Below are positions 24,831 to 34,596 of a DNA stretch of 64,000 bases, in pieces. This DNA comes from Sphingomonadales bacterium 28-55-16 (GTDB lineage Bacteria; Pseudomonadota; Alphaproteobacteria; Sphingomonadales; Sphingomonadaceae), in assembly GCA_002278855.1 (NCBI GenBank), contig NCGG01000003.1, positions 1 through 64,000 of the forward strand, written 5' to 3'. Each line of letters starts with the position of its first letter. The first letter of the stretch is position 1. The notes beneath the pieces are model-generated. The model did not search any database. It was not told the DNA's origin and saw only the letters and a program-made list of their open reading frames with translations. A program made the translations under genes and the position numbers.

Positions 24831-25763
24831 ATGCACATCACGCCCCATTATGAAGAACAATATCTGTCGTTGATGCGGCGGATTTGGGAACATGGCACGG
24901 TGCAGCGCGACCGGACCGGGGTCGGTACCAAGGCATTGTTCGGTGCAAACATGCGCTTTTCGCTTGCCGACGACGCGATACCGCTGCTGACAACCAAGCG
25001 TGTATATTGGAAAACAGCGGCGCGAGAGATGCTGTGGTTCTTGACGGGCAATACAAATATTCGGCCGCTGCTAGAGCAGAAGGTCAGGATTTGGAGTGAC
25101 TGGCCGCTGGATCGTTATCGTCGCGAAACAGGTGCGACCATTTCGCAAGAGGATTTCGAGCAGCATATTGTCGACGATGCCGCTTTTGCCGAACAATGGG
25201 GCGACTTGGGTCCTGTCTATGGCGCGCAATGGGTAAACTGGCCGCGGTACGAAGCCGCAGAAAACGGCTTATTCCGTCGCGCGGAAAAGGGCATTGATCA
25301 GGTCAGTATGCTCGTCGAAAGCCTGAAAAATAACCCAGGTTCACGCCGACATATTATCGAAGGTTGGAACGTAGCAGAGCTTGATCAAATGGCCCTACCG
25401 CCCTGCCACAAAACCTATCAATTCCATGTTGCCGACGGCGTTTTGAGCTGCATCTTGTTCCAGCGCTCGTGCGATTTGGGGCTCGGTTTTGCCTTTAACG
25501 CCTTTTCTGCTGCTTTGCTGACGCGGATGCTCGCGGCGGTGTGCGGTTATAAGGCTGGGGAGCTCATCTGGCAGGGTGGGGATGTGCATTTGTATCTTAA
25601 CCACGCGCCGTTGGTGGAGGAGCAATTGTCCCGGTCGCCGTCGGGTAGCCCGAAATTGAAGCTTTTACGTACCCCGGATAATATCTTTGACTTCAAGATC
25701 GAAGATTTTGAGGTGCGTGATTACCAACCACAATTGCATATTTCCGCGCCCGTCGCGGTGTAG
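24831..25763 (+). CDS. thyA: Thymidylate synthase
   Basis: The 310-residue enzyme converts dUMP and methylene-THF to dTMP and dihydrofolate. Diagnostic segments are RDRTGVGTKALFG, WFLTGNTNI, the catalytic LPPCHKTYQF and QRSCDLGLGFAFN, with Asn and Asp ligands for dUMP and HLYLNHAP near the end. The 310 residues exceed the 264 of the E. coli enzyme, the extra length being a mid-protein insert (about 90-150) found in many ThyA proteins. It stands alone, with no folA next to it. The upstream 24564-24830 has no supported gene. Confidence 0.97.
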   Translation: MHITPHYEEQYLSLMRRIWEHGTVQRDRTGVGTKALFGANMRFSLADDAIPLLTTKRVYWKTAAREMLWFLTGNTNIRPLLEQKVRIWSDWPLDRYRRETGATISQEDFEQHIVDDAAFAEQWGDLGPVYGAQWVNWPRYEAAENGLFRRAEKGIDQVSMLVESLKNNPGSRRHIIEGWNVAELDQMALPPCHKTYQFHVADGVLSCILFQRSCDLGLGFAFNAFSAALLTRMLAAVCGYKAGELIWQGGDVHLYLNHAPLVEEQLSRSPSGSPKLKLLRTPDNIFDFKIEDFEVRDYQPQLHISAPVAV

Positions 25764-25870
25764 TTCTCTTTAGGTCAGTTATATTGACCTAAAACCATGT
25801 TTGAAATATTATAACAAACATTGATAATAAACTACCTGAGTCGTTCGGGTGTTTGAGAGCGGAGATGGAT

Positions 25871-27157
25871 ATGGCGCACGCACCGAAAGATAACCACGCG
25901 CCGTTGCATCTGCATATCCCTGAACCCAAATTTCGGCCGGGCGATGTTGCTGATTTTAGCGACATCATTGTCCCTGAGGTTGATGCCAACCCGCGTCCCG
26001 ACGAGCATGTGGCGCCGGCGAACATTCACGCTTTGGCTTATGGCCTTGTCCGCGTACTTGGCGATGACCATCAACCCTCTGGCAGTTGGAACCCAAATCT
26101 TGATGTCGATACTCTGCGGGTCATGCTGCGAAAGATGCTGCTTTTGCGTGCTTTTGATGATCGCATGTTTCGGGCACAAAGGCAGGGCAAAACCAGCTTT
26201 TACATGAAGTCTTTTGGCGAAGAGGCGACGTCTGTTGCCACGACTATGGCGCTGCATTCGGATGACATGTGTTTTCCAAGCTATCGCCAGCAAGGCATAT
26301 TGATCACGCGGGATTATCCGCTCGTGGATATGATGAACCAGATTTACTCCAACAGGGGTGACCGGCTGAAGGGCCGCCAATTGCCAATCATGTACTCGGC
26401 AAAAGAATATGGTTTCTTCAGTATATCCGGCAATCTGACCACGCAATATCCGCAAGCTGTCGGGTGGGCCATGGCGTCAGCATCGCGTGCGGATACCCGC
26501 ATTTCGGCGGTGTGGTGCGGCGATGGGTCAACGGCTGAAGGCGACTTCCACAGCGCGTTGACCTTTGCGGCCGTTTACAACGCACCCGTTATATTTCAGG
26601 TTGTGAACAACCAATGGGCGATATCGTCTTTCTCTGGCTTTGCCGGTAGCGAACGCACCACCTTTGCTGCGCGCGCGATTGGTTACGGCATTGCTGGCCT
26701 GCGCGTTGACGGAAATGACGCCCTTGCGGTGTACGCGGCGATGCAGTGGGCCGCGAACCGTGCGCGCAATAATGGCGGTCCGACCTTGATCGAATATTTC
26801 ACTTATCGTGGGGAAGGGCATTCGACCTCAGACGATCCCGGTGCCTACCGCGCGGCCGAAGAATATGCGTTGTGGCCGTTGGGGGATCCGGTGACGCGGC
26901 TCAAGGAACATTTGATCGCAATTGGCGCGTGGACCGATGCGCAACATGAATCGCTCATAATTGAGCTGTCTGTGCAGGTGAAAGCGGTTCAAAAGGAAGC
27001 CGAGCAGAATGGCATTTTGGGCCATGGTTTGCACCATCCGTTCGAGACGATGTTCGAAGATGTTTTCGAAGAGATGCCCTGGCATTTGAAAGAACAATGC
27101 GCCCAAATGCTGGAGGAGCAAAAGGACAAATTTGGTCCCGAGTGGGAGGCACGTTGA
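25871..27157 (+). CDS. bkdA1: Branched-chain 2-oxoacid dehydrogenase E1 alpha
   Basis: A 428-residue TPP-dependent E1 alpha subunit that decarboxylates branched-chain 2-oxoacids. It has the long acidic N-terminus of BCKDH-type subunits, SFGEEATSVATTMAL, YRQQGILITRDYPL and the TPP motif WCGDGSTAEGDFHSALTFAAVYNAPVIFQVVNN, then TYRGEGHSTSDDPGAYR. The ATG at 25871 has GGAG six bases upstream and is preferred to 25865 or a TTG at 25853. Its TGA overlaps the E1 beta ATG by one base. Confidence 0.93.
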   Translation: MAHAPKDNHAPLHLHIPEPKFRPGDVADFSDIIVPEVDANPRPDEHVAPANIHALAYGLVRVLGDDHQPSGSWNPNLDVDTLRVMLRKMLLLRAFDDRMFRAQRQGKTSFYMKSFGEEATSVATTMALHSDDMCFPSYRQQGILITRDYPLVDMMNQIYSNRGDRLKGRQLPIMYSAKEYGFFSISGNLTTQYPQAVGWAMASASRADTRISAVWCGDGSTAEGDFHSALTFAAVYNAPVIFQVVNNQWAISSFSGFAGSERTTFAARAIGYGIAGLRVDGNDALAVYAAMQWAANRARNNGGPTLIEYFTYRGEGHSTSDDPGAYRAAEEYALWPLGDPVTRLKEHLIAIGAWTDAQHESLIIELSVQVKAVQKEAEQNGILGHGLHHPFETMFEDVFEEMPWHLKEQCAQMLEEQKDKFGPEWEAR

Positions 27158-28184
27158 TGGCAGAGCCTGCTACAAAAAAGATGAACATGATTGAGGCGAT
27201 AAACAGTGCGCTTGATGTCATGCTCGCCAAAGACCCTGAAGTTGTCATCATGGGTGAAGATGTAGGCTATTTCGGCGGCGTTTTTCGCGCAACTGCGGGG
27301 TTGCAGGCTAAGCACGGGAAGACACGTGTCTTCGATACCCCCATTAGCGAGTGCGGCATCATCGGCGTTGGGGTTGGGATGGCGGCTTATGGCCTTCGTC
27401 CAGTCCCCGAGATCCAGTTTGCAGATTATATCTATCCGGGCCTCGACCAGTTGGTCAGCGAGGCAGCGCGCCTGCGCTATCGTTCGGCCAATGACTTTAC
27501 ATGCCCCATGACGGTGCGCTCACCGTTCGGTGGCGGCATCTTCGGCGGGCAAACGCATAGCCAAAGCCCTGAAAGCCTGTTTACGCATGTCTGCGGTATC
27601 AAGACCGTCATTCCGGCAACGCCTTATGACGCCAAGGGGCTATTGATCGCAGCGATTGAGGACAATGATCCGGTTGTCTTTTTCGAACCCAAACGCATTT
27701 ATAACGGGCCATTCACTGGCTATTATGACCGCCCCGTGGAACCATGGTCGAAGCATGCAGGCAGTGATGTTCCGGAAGGACATTACCGCATAAATCTCGG
27801 CGAAGCCGCAGTCGTGCGCGAAGGCGAAGCTGTGACGGTACTGACCTATGGCACCATGGTCCATGTTGTGAAGGCCGTGGTTGCAGACCAAGGGTTTGAC
27901 GCTGAAATCATCGATTTGCGAACATTGTTGCCGCTCGATATCGCGACGATTGAGGCATCGGTCAAGAAAACCGGTCGGTGCATGGTGGTGCATGAGGCAA
28001 CACGAACCAGCGGTTTTGGCGCGGAACTGGCGGCGCAAGTGCAGGAGCCTGCTTCTATCATCTAGAGGCCCCTGTGGCGCGCGTGACCGGTTTTGACACG
28101 CCCTATCCACACAGCCTTGAATGGGCCTATTTCCCGGGACCGGTGCGCCTTGCCCGCGCCTTTGACAAGATCATGAAGGACTAA
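27157..28184 (+). CDS. bkdA2: Branched-chain 2-oxoacid dehydrogenase E1 beta, frameshifted near the 3' end
   Basis: The E1 beta partner carries a transketolase pyrimidine domain (MGEDVGYFGGVFRAT, FDTPISECGIIGVGVGMA) and the C-terminal domain (VTVLTYGTMVH, DLRTLLPLDIATI). The frame stops at a TAG at 28063-28065 after 302 residues. Translation shifted by one base from about 28050 continues CFYHLEAPVARVTGFDTPYP and ends LARAFDKIMKD at a TAA at 28182-28184, the normal E1 beta C-terminus. One base is therefore missing at about 28048-28049, where homologues have a codon between QE and CFYH. It is either a sequencing error or a real lesion that would remove some 40 residues of the dimer interface. 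Confidence 0.9.
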
Positions 28185-28188
28185 CGCG

Positions 28189-29466
28189 ATGCCTAAATTC
28201 ACGTTCAACTTGCCCGATATTGGCGAAGGGATCGCCGAGGCCGAAATCGTCGCTTGGCACGTCAAGGTTGGCGACATGATTTCTGAAGACCAGCCTTTGG
28301 CAGATATGATGACGGACAAGGCCACCGTGGAGATGGAAAGCCCGGTTTCGGGCGTCATCACCAAGGTTGCCGGTGAAGCAGGTGACGTGATTGCAATCGG
28401 GGCGATGCTTGTTGAAATCGAAGTCGCTGGCGATGTCGGCAATCAGGCTCCCGCGGCGGCTGAGGCTGCGGACGCGGATATGTTGGCAGCGGTCGTTGCG
28501 GATGAAAATCCGTATGCGCCGGAGCCTGTCGCCGTTGCTGCCGCGACACCCGCACCCGCTGCTCCGGTGCCCGCGCAATCCCCCGCGCCATCTGCGCACG
28601 CCACTGAAAAGGTCATGGCGTCGCCAGCCGTTCGTCAGCGCGCCAAGGCGCTTGGCGTTGATTTGACGGACGTCAAGGCGGCTGGCGGACATATCCGCCA
28701 TGCGGATCTTGACGCTTTTCTCAATTACGGCGCTTCAAAGGGCTATCAGCCCGCGCACACAAAATTACCGCGCGCGGACGAGGCCGTTAAGGTTATCGGC
28801 ATGCGGCGCAGAATTGCCGACAATATGGCGGCGTCAAAACGCCATATTCCACATTTTACCTATGTCGAAGAAATTGACGTCACTGCCATCGAAGCGATGC
28901 GTGCAGATTTGAATGCCAATCGCGGAACGAAGCCTAAGGTTACGCTGCTGCCGATGCTCATCGTGGCGATCTGCAAAACCATGCCGCAATTTCCGATGAT
29001 GAACGCACGGTTTGATGACGAGGCTGGCATCGTAACACGGCACGGCTCTGTGCATTTGGGGATGGCAACGCAGACCGATTCTGGGTTGATGGTGCCTGTT
29101 ATCCGCGACGCGCAAGACCGCAATATCTGGCAGTTGGCGGCTGAAATCACGCGCCTTGCGGAGGCTGCGCGCAACGGATCCGTCAAAAGCGAAGAACTGT
29201 CTGGTTCAACACTGACGATAACATCGCTTGGACCACTCGGCGGCATCGCCACGACGCCAGTAATCAATCGACCAGAGGTCGCAATCATAGGCCCGAACAA
29301 GATTGTCGAACGCCCCATGTTTGTCGGTGACAGCATTGAGGCGCGCAAATTAATGAACCTTTCGATCAGTTGCGACCACCGCGTTGTCGATGGCTGGGAC
29401 GCCGCAAGCTATGTTCAAGCGTTGAAGAAACTTATTGAGACGCCCGTTCTGCTGTTCGCTGATTAA
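28189..29466 (+). CDS. bkdB: Dihydrolipoamide acyltransferase (E2) of the branched-chain complex
   Basis: The 425-residue E2 core has one lipoyl domain (residues 1-78; lipoyl Lys in MTDKATVEME), an Ala/Pro linker, a peripheral-subunit-binding domain (about 143-180, ASPAVRQRAKALGVDL) and the catalytic domain, ending with SCDHRVVDGWDAASYVQ (catalytic His and Asp). It transfers the acyl group to CoA. It follows E1 beta by 4 bp. No E3 (lpd) gene follows, so E3 must come from elsewhere. The stop overlaps the convergent surface-protein gene by 4 bp. Confidence 0.94.
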   Translation: MPKFTFNLPDIGEGIAEAEIVAWHVKVGDMISEDQPLADMMTDKATVEMESPVSGVITKVAGEAGDVIAIGAMLVEIEVAGDVGNQAPAAAEAADADMLAAVVADENPYAPEPVAVAAATPAPAAPVPAQSPAPSAHATEKVMASPAVRQRAKALGVDLTDVKAAGGHIRHADLDAFLNYGASKGYQPAHTKLPRADEAVKVIGMRRRIADNMAASKRHIPHFTYVEEIDVTAIEAMRADLNANRGTKPKVTLLPMLIVAICKTMPQFPMMNARFDDEAGIVTRHGSVHLGMATQTDSGLMVPVIRDAQDRNIWQLAAEITRLAEAARNGSVKSEELSGSTLTITSLGPLGGIATTPVINRPEVAIIGPNKIVERPMFVGDSIEARKLMNLSISCDHRVVDGWDAASYVQALKKLIETPVLLFAD

Positions 29467-32400
29467 AATTTGTACCCGGGCAGGGTGGTCTGGTCGAATT
29501 TTATTTTGAATGTCAGAAATGGTCCGGAACGGCTGTAGCGGGCCAGCTCAAAGTCACGGTCTTCAAAGCCGATGATGTTATAGCCAATGGAGATGTTTGC
29601 GTTGGCAAATGGTGCAACCGTCATCATGGGTCCAACGGCATAAGCGATGTTATCACCGTGCCGGCCGATCCGCATCGTGCCCGTAAATCCAATGTCAGCA
29701 AATTTGCTGATGTCGAATTTGAAATCACCGCCAAATACGTTGCTCCAGCCTTGGATATCGTCGATGCCAAAACGGTCTGTTGCATAACGCGTGCCCCAGA
29801 ATAATGCATATTCGCCACGCGCGACAAAACTGCCTCCACTTTTGCGGACAGGCGTCAAGTTGACGGACAGGCTGTTTATTATTCGGCGCGATGTGGCGTC
29901 GCCATTCACATTCAGCAAGGCACTGCCAACTGGTCCGATGTCACCGGCAACAGCTCCACGCACGGCGTCATAGCGGAATTCGGTCTTATTCAGAAAGGAC
30001 CACGCGCTGTATCCAGGACGATAGGCCCAGCTGATTTCGGCTTGCGCAGTGGTTGTCTTTGCGCCTCCGTCTTCCTCTGCGTGCAGCCAGCTGAGCGCAC
30101 CACCGACGGCGCGGCCCTCGCCAATCTGACGCAGCAGTGCCGTCGTCACGCCATAACGTCTGTTGGTCTGTCCGTCACGGGCCTCAGCGCGGCCCGTCCA
30201 GCTCCATGTGGTGCCGCGATAGGTTGCACCGCCAGTAACAGCCGTAAAGTCCTCTGTGAGGGCTCCGCGCGTCCCCAGAAACCCTCCAGAGGCAACCGGC
30301 TGCTCTGGATGGACCACATCAGCAGGATTTATCCCGCCGATGGTCTTGTTGCCGTCTAGTGTCAGGTCCACCGACCAGTGATCCGTAATGCGAAACGACT
30401 GGGCAAGGCCATATGCGGCATAGGTGCGGGGACCATATTCGGTCATATGTTGTTGGTTGGCGCTCGCAAGCAGGCGGCCACCGGTCCATGGCGCAACATC
30501 AAAGCCAAGCCGCGCAGTGCGCGCATTAATATTTTCACCCTTGGCGATCTCATATCCTGCGACCAAGGCAATGCCGGATTGAACCTGATAGCGTGCCGAA
30601 ACATTGTGGCGGGCAGGGAAGTCGATGCTCTCGTCCTCACCACCTAAGGCGAATTCGGTCTGTGCAGAAAGTTCAAGCTTGCCGTCAAAAAGCTGCTGCG
30701 AAGCCCCAAGGCGCGCGAGCGTCGATTGTTTCATTGCCCCGTCTGAGAATAGGTCACGCGCGTTCGTAAGTCCGGCGCGGAATGTTGTCTTATCCGCGCG
30801 ATACTCTACTTCGCCGATAGCGGCCCTTCGACGTGCATCGCTGGCCAAGAAATTTTCCTGATACGCAATCAGCGATGCCGACAGTTGATCGGTCAGACGT
30901 ATGCGGCCATCGACTCCAAATTTACGCGTTCCGATTTCGGACTGGTTTTGCTGTCCAACGCCAAAGCCGGCTTGCTGTTCGCGGACATATGCGAGCACAT
31001 CGAAACGTGCGTCATGATGCTCTGCCTCAAGCAGCCACGATGTACCGTGGCCGGCGTTGCTTGCTGTTGCGGATTGCGCTTGTGCAGATGATCCCGCAAA
31101 TTCAGCGCGAATTTCGGTGCCTGTTCCAGGGCGATAAATCATGTCAGCGCCCAATAGGTTGGTTTTGCTTATATCGCTTTCGTCATGGATAGCTGTTGCA
31201 GCAATCTGCAGCTTTGCATCGTTGCTCGTCCAGCGCACACGGCCGCCAGCATTCGCCATCCGCGTGCCAACGCCGTCGACCTCATATTCGGCGATGATGA
31301 ATTGCGGATCAAGGCCGCCAGAACGCGACAATATCGGCGCACGAAAACGCAGGCTGCCGGAAAGATAATCAATGTCATAGTCAATGTGGCGCATCAAAAT
31401 TTTGGTTTCAATGATACGATCGGACCGCAGCCGGTCGCGCGTTTCGATACGAATATGTTCCGTATTCGCAATGATGTCGCGCGCGCCCAGCATATAAGGA
31501 CCCGATAGGCCGTTGCCTTGAATTTCGTCGCGACGATAGCGGCTAGGCGTGTCCGATCCAAAGGCCGTCGCCTGGATACCGGCATGGCGATATTCGGCCT
31601 TAACGCCGTTAAAGGAACGTTGATATCGGGCAAGTTCGGGCTCATCAATGCCAGTCTGGTAATCGCCAAACAGGGCGTAAAATTGGGGGCGTTCAAGCTT
31701 TAGATATAAACGGCGCACAGATGCAGCGTCATATCGCTGGTCCGTACCATCCGCATAAATCGTATAATATCGGCGTGGGTCGATGATCCCTGCAAATCGG
31801 GTCTCGTCTTCTTTCTTGTCACTGTCATAGGCCATGGTCATGAGCCATTTGCCCGTGACGCGACCCTTGGCGTACAAAGCGATGCGGCCGTCGACATTAA
31901 GCGGTTCATTGTCGCCTTTTAAGTCCTGAAGACCCGCTTCAAGTTTGTTGAACCCCACGGTTCCTGCGGCAAAGCCAACAACGGTCCAAGGACGGTTGCC
32001 GGGATCAAGCCAGGTTTCAACGCGTTGTTCCCGACGCACTTTGCCATCTGTGAAGGTAAAGCTTATTGCAACGGTACCTGATGCTGTGGTTGGCTCCAAT
32101 TCGATATATGCAAGGCCATTGTCACCATGGACCCGCCAAACGGGCGCTGCGCGCTCAAGCCCTGACAATTGATTGGCTTGTTCGGCATCGATGTCAGCCG
32201 CGGGGCGGTAGGGGTCTGAAACTTGGAAATCGCCCACTGCGCCATGCTGGACTGGCTTATCATTGCGGTCGGTCAGGCGCACCGCGATGCGCGGCCGCGT
32301 TAGGCCATCTGCAACGAGGACTGACTCTTCCTTGATAAACTGTGCCTTCATCGGGGCGTGTGCAAAATAAGCGCTGCGTGTCAGTGTCTCAACGACATCA

Positions 32401-34547
32401 CCATCCGCATCCTTTATGTGCGCCACAAGCTTGTTTTCGCCATCGTCGATGTCAACGCCGCGCCATATGGCTATGCGTATCTGCTCGTCGGGGCTTTTCA
32501 TTACGCGATCAAAGTTAAGCCCGCTCACGGCTTTGCCGTTGACGGTTAGTTCGACAGTCTGTCCTGGGCGATGTTTTACAGCGATACGGATAGATTTTAC
32601 CCGGGGGTTCTGGTCAACATCGGGATAGACAAAGCCGGTACCGGGTTCCTGACCTGTGAACCAGTCGCGCTCGGCGCCGGCGGCTTGCGGGTCGGTGAGA
32701 ACAGCTGGAAGCTGTGCGGCAGATTTGCGGGTATCGGCGCGGGCTGCTGTTTTCTTGGCACGAAAATCGGCACGCTTTAATGCGCCACCAGTGCCTTCTA
32801 CAAAACGTGAAATTGCACTCGCTGCGCTGCGCGTATTATTGGCACAATCGATCGGTACTTGGTCCAGCGGAAAGCTGTCGGGGTCGACCTGAACCACGTG
32901 GAGGCCTGGGATAAGGCCCTCAAAATGGTAGCGGCCGTCTTTATCCGTAACTGTGTATGTCCCGTCCTGAAGCATGACGCGCACGCCTGCGATACCCGAA
33001 GCCAAACGCGGGTCAGTCGCACAACCACCATCGGTAATGCGCCCGACCAAGCTAAAGCGCTCGGAGATGCCATCTTTGACGATACGTATCGGAGCATCAA
33101 CGGTGCCGCTTTGTGCGCCGCGACTGTCGATGGCAGATGCGAGATTGACCGCATTGCCCGGCCGCGCGTCTTGTTGGACTTCTGCGAGATAAGTAAGTAG
33201 GCCTGAACTCCCAGCAGCGAGCGATGGAAGTTCGACGTTAAAATTGGTGCCATCGGCTGCAATTTCAGCGGTTATGGGAGCGTCTTGATAGCGGGCACTG
33301 CCCAAGCGCAGCCGAAGCGCAGTTGGGAGCTTATCCGTAATGGTTACCCGTCCCGACCTGCGCGCGCGATCAGGGTTTGTTATTGTTATACGATATTGCA
33401 CGATATCACCGGGCATCGCGGTTACCGTTGACGTCTCTTTGCGTAATGTCAGGGCACCGCCAGGCCGATCCAGCGGGATGTCGATGCGGACCGGAGCGGG
33501 ATCTGATAAGACAACAGCTGCGCCAAAAGAGCCCGCCGTGATGACATATGCGCCTCCATCGGGCCGGTTAAGAAGCGCGAGTTCATTTGGTGTGGATCGC
33601 GACGGAAAGCTAAGTGGTGCAGGCGGCGTAACCACCAATCGGTATGCTCCACGGCGCAAAAATGGGAATCTGTAAAATCCTGATGTAAAAGCATATACTG
33701 CACCACTTGAATCCGCGACAGTAGATCCGGTCACGACAGTGTTGGGGAAGGCAGAGATACCGTCATCGCCAAAAACTTCGGCAGGTTGTCCGGTTGTAGC
33801 GTCAACGATCATGATCCGCGTTCCGTCAACAGGTACGCCAGTGCCGCTGTCAAATGCGACGCCGAAGGGATCAACTAAAATATCGATATGTGCCGTTCCA
33901 ACGGATGCGCCACTGTTAGCATCATCCAGAGCGATGCTTATCTTGTCGCCGGGGTTCACGGACAAAGCGCAGTCGCCACCTACTGCGGGTGGCGGAACCC
34001 CCTTGGTGTTTATATACCCTGTGAACAGGCCGCTGTTTGTTGCGTCTTCTGTAAATGAAATGCGTTCGCTGTCGCCATTGGACGTTGCGATTAATGCATC
34101 GAAAATGTCGATGGCGGCGGGGTTAAGATTTCGCGATGCCGTGTTGATGGTAATGACAAGCGGCTCGCCCGCTCGAATAGTCTTTGTTGGTAACAGGTTT
34201 GCCGCGGCCAAATGGGTATCTGCAAAAGCGCCGCCTATCGTCATGGGAATGCGGCCGGCGGTTCCGGTGCACATGGTCTGCGGTAGAGCTTGCACTACAG
34301 ATCCTGCACTTTGTGTCAGGCGGAATAAAGAAATGCTTGCAGGGACGGGCGCGGGGTCAACCGTCAGTACGACCGTATTTGAACTTACGGATATACGTTG
34401 GGCGCCGACATCCCATTGTGCCGACGCTGTGTTGGCAATGGATTGCGGTGTAACTTGTGCAAACGTGTCTGTGCTGGCCATGGGGATGAGGCCCCCTGTT
34501 ATGAATACAAACAGTGCTTTTTGGAGATATCTGGTCAACTTAGTCAT
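29463..34547 (-). CDS. Very large multidomain outer-membrane barrel protein
   Basis: This 1694-residue protein begins with a signal peptide (to about 31, DTFAQ). A DUF11-like domain lies near 365-480 (LTLRKETSTVTAMPGDIVQYRI... VTITDKLP). A carboxypeptidase-regulatory/SdrD-B-like domain lies near 500-560 (TVTDKDGRYHFEGLIPGLHV). An invasin/Big-like domain follows near 735-840 (VADGLTRPRIAVRLTDRNDKP). From about 850 to the end it is strand-rich with alternating aromatic residues and ends TLPGYKF, as expected for an outer-membrane barrel. It probably anchors or exports surface structures. It lies downstream of two secreted DUF11-like paralogues on the same strand. I know no characterised homologue. 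Confidence 0.75.
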   Translation of the reverse strand: MTKLTRYLQKALFVFITGGLIPMASTDTFAQVTPQSIANTASAQWDVGAQRISVSSNTVVLTVDPAPVPASISLFRLTQSAGSVVQALPQTMCTGTAGRIPMTIGGAFADTHLAAANLLPTKTIRAGEPLVITINTASRNLNPAAIDIFDALIATSNGDSERISFTEDATNSGLFTGYINTKGVPPPAVGGDCALSVNPGDKISIALDDANSGASVGTAHIDILVDPFGVAFDSGTGVPVDGTRIMIVDATTGQPAEVFGDDGISAFPNTVVTGSTVADSSGAVYAFTSGFYRFPFLRRGAYRLVVTPPAPLSFPSRSTPNELALLNRPDGGAYVITAGSFGAAVVLSDPAPVRIDIPLDRPGGALTLRKETSTVTAMPGDIVQYRITITNPDRARRSGRVTITDKLPTALRLRLGSARYQDAPITAEIAADGTNFNVELPSLAAGSSGLLTYLAEVQQDARPGNAVNLASAIDSRGAQSGTVDAPIRIVKDGISERFSLVGRITDGGCATDPRLASGIAGVRVMLQDGTYTVTDKDGRYHFEGLIPGLHVVQVDPDSFPLDQVPIDCANNTRSAASAISRFVEGTGGALKRADFRAKKTAARADTRKSAAQLPAVLTDPQAAGAERDWFTGQEPGTGFVYPDVDQNPRVKSIRIAVKHRPGQTVELTVNGKAVSGLNFDRVMKSPDEQIRIAIWRGVDIDDGENKLVAHIKDADGDVVETLTRSAYFAHAPMKAQFIKEESVLVADGLTRPRIAVRLTDRNDKPVQHGAVGDFQVSDPYRPAADIDAEQANQLSGLERAAPVWRVHGDNGLAYIELEPTTASGTVAISFTFTDGKVRREQRVETWLDPGNRPWTVVGFAAGTVGFNKLEAGLQDLKGDNEPLNVDGRIALYAKGRVTGKWLMTMAYDSDKKEDETRFAGIIDPRRYYTIYADGTDQRYDAASVRRLYLKLERPQFYALFGDYQTGIDEPELARYQRSFNGVKAEYRHAGIQATAFGSDTPSRYRRDEIQGNGLSGPYMLGARDIIANTEHIRIETRDRLRSDRIIETKILMRHIDYDIDYLSGSLRFRAPILSRSGGLDPQFIIAEYEVDGVGTRMANAGGRVRWTSNDAKLQIAATAIHDESDISKTNLLGADMIYRPGTGTEIRAEFAGSSAQAQSATASNAGHGTSWLLEAEHHDARFDVLAYVREQQAGFGVGQQNQSEIGTRKFGVDGRIRLTDQLSASLIAYQENFLASDARRRAAIGEVEYRADKTTFRAGLTNARDLFSDGAMKQSTLARLGASQQLFDGKLELSAQTEFALGGEDESIDFPARHNVSARYQVQSGIALVAGYEIAKGENINARTARLGFDVAPWTGGRLLASANQQHMTEYGPRTYAAYGLAQSFRITDHWSVDLTLDGNKTIGGINPADVVHPEQPVASGGFLGTRGALTEDFTAVTGGATYRGTTWSWTGRAEARDGQTNRRYGVTTALLRQIGEGRAVGGALSWLHAEEDGGAKTTTAQAEISWAYRPGYSAWSFLNKTEFRYDAVRGAVAGDIGPVGSALLNVNGDATSRRIINSLSVNLTPVRKSGGSFVARGEYALFWGTRYATDRFGIDDIQGWSNVFGGDFKFDISKFADIGFTGTMRIGRHGDNIAYAVGPMMTVAPFANANISIGYNIIGFEDRDFELARYSRSGPFLTFKIKFDQTTLPGYKF

Positions 34548-34596
34548 ATTAAATCAGCTCAGTGCGAAATCCAGTTTCGCCATATCCATCGACCCG

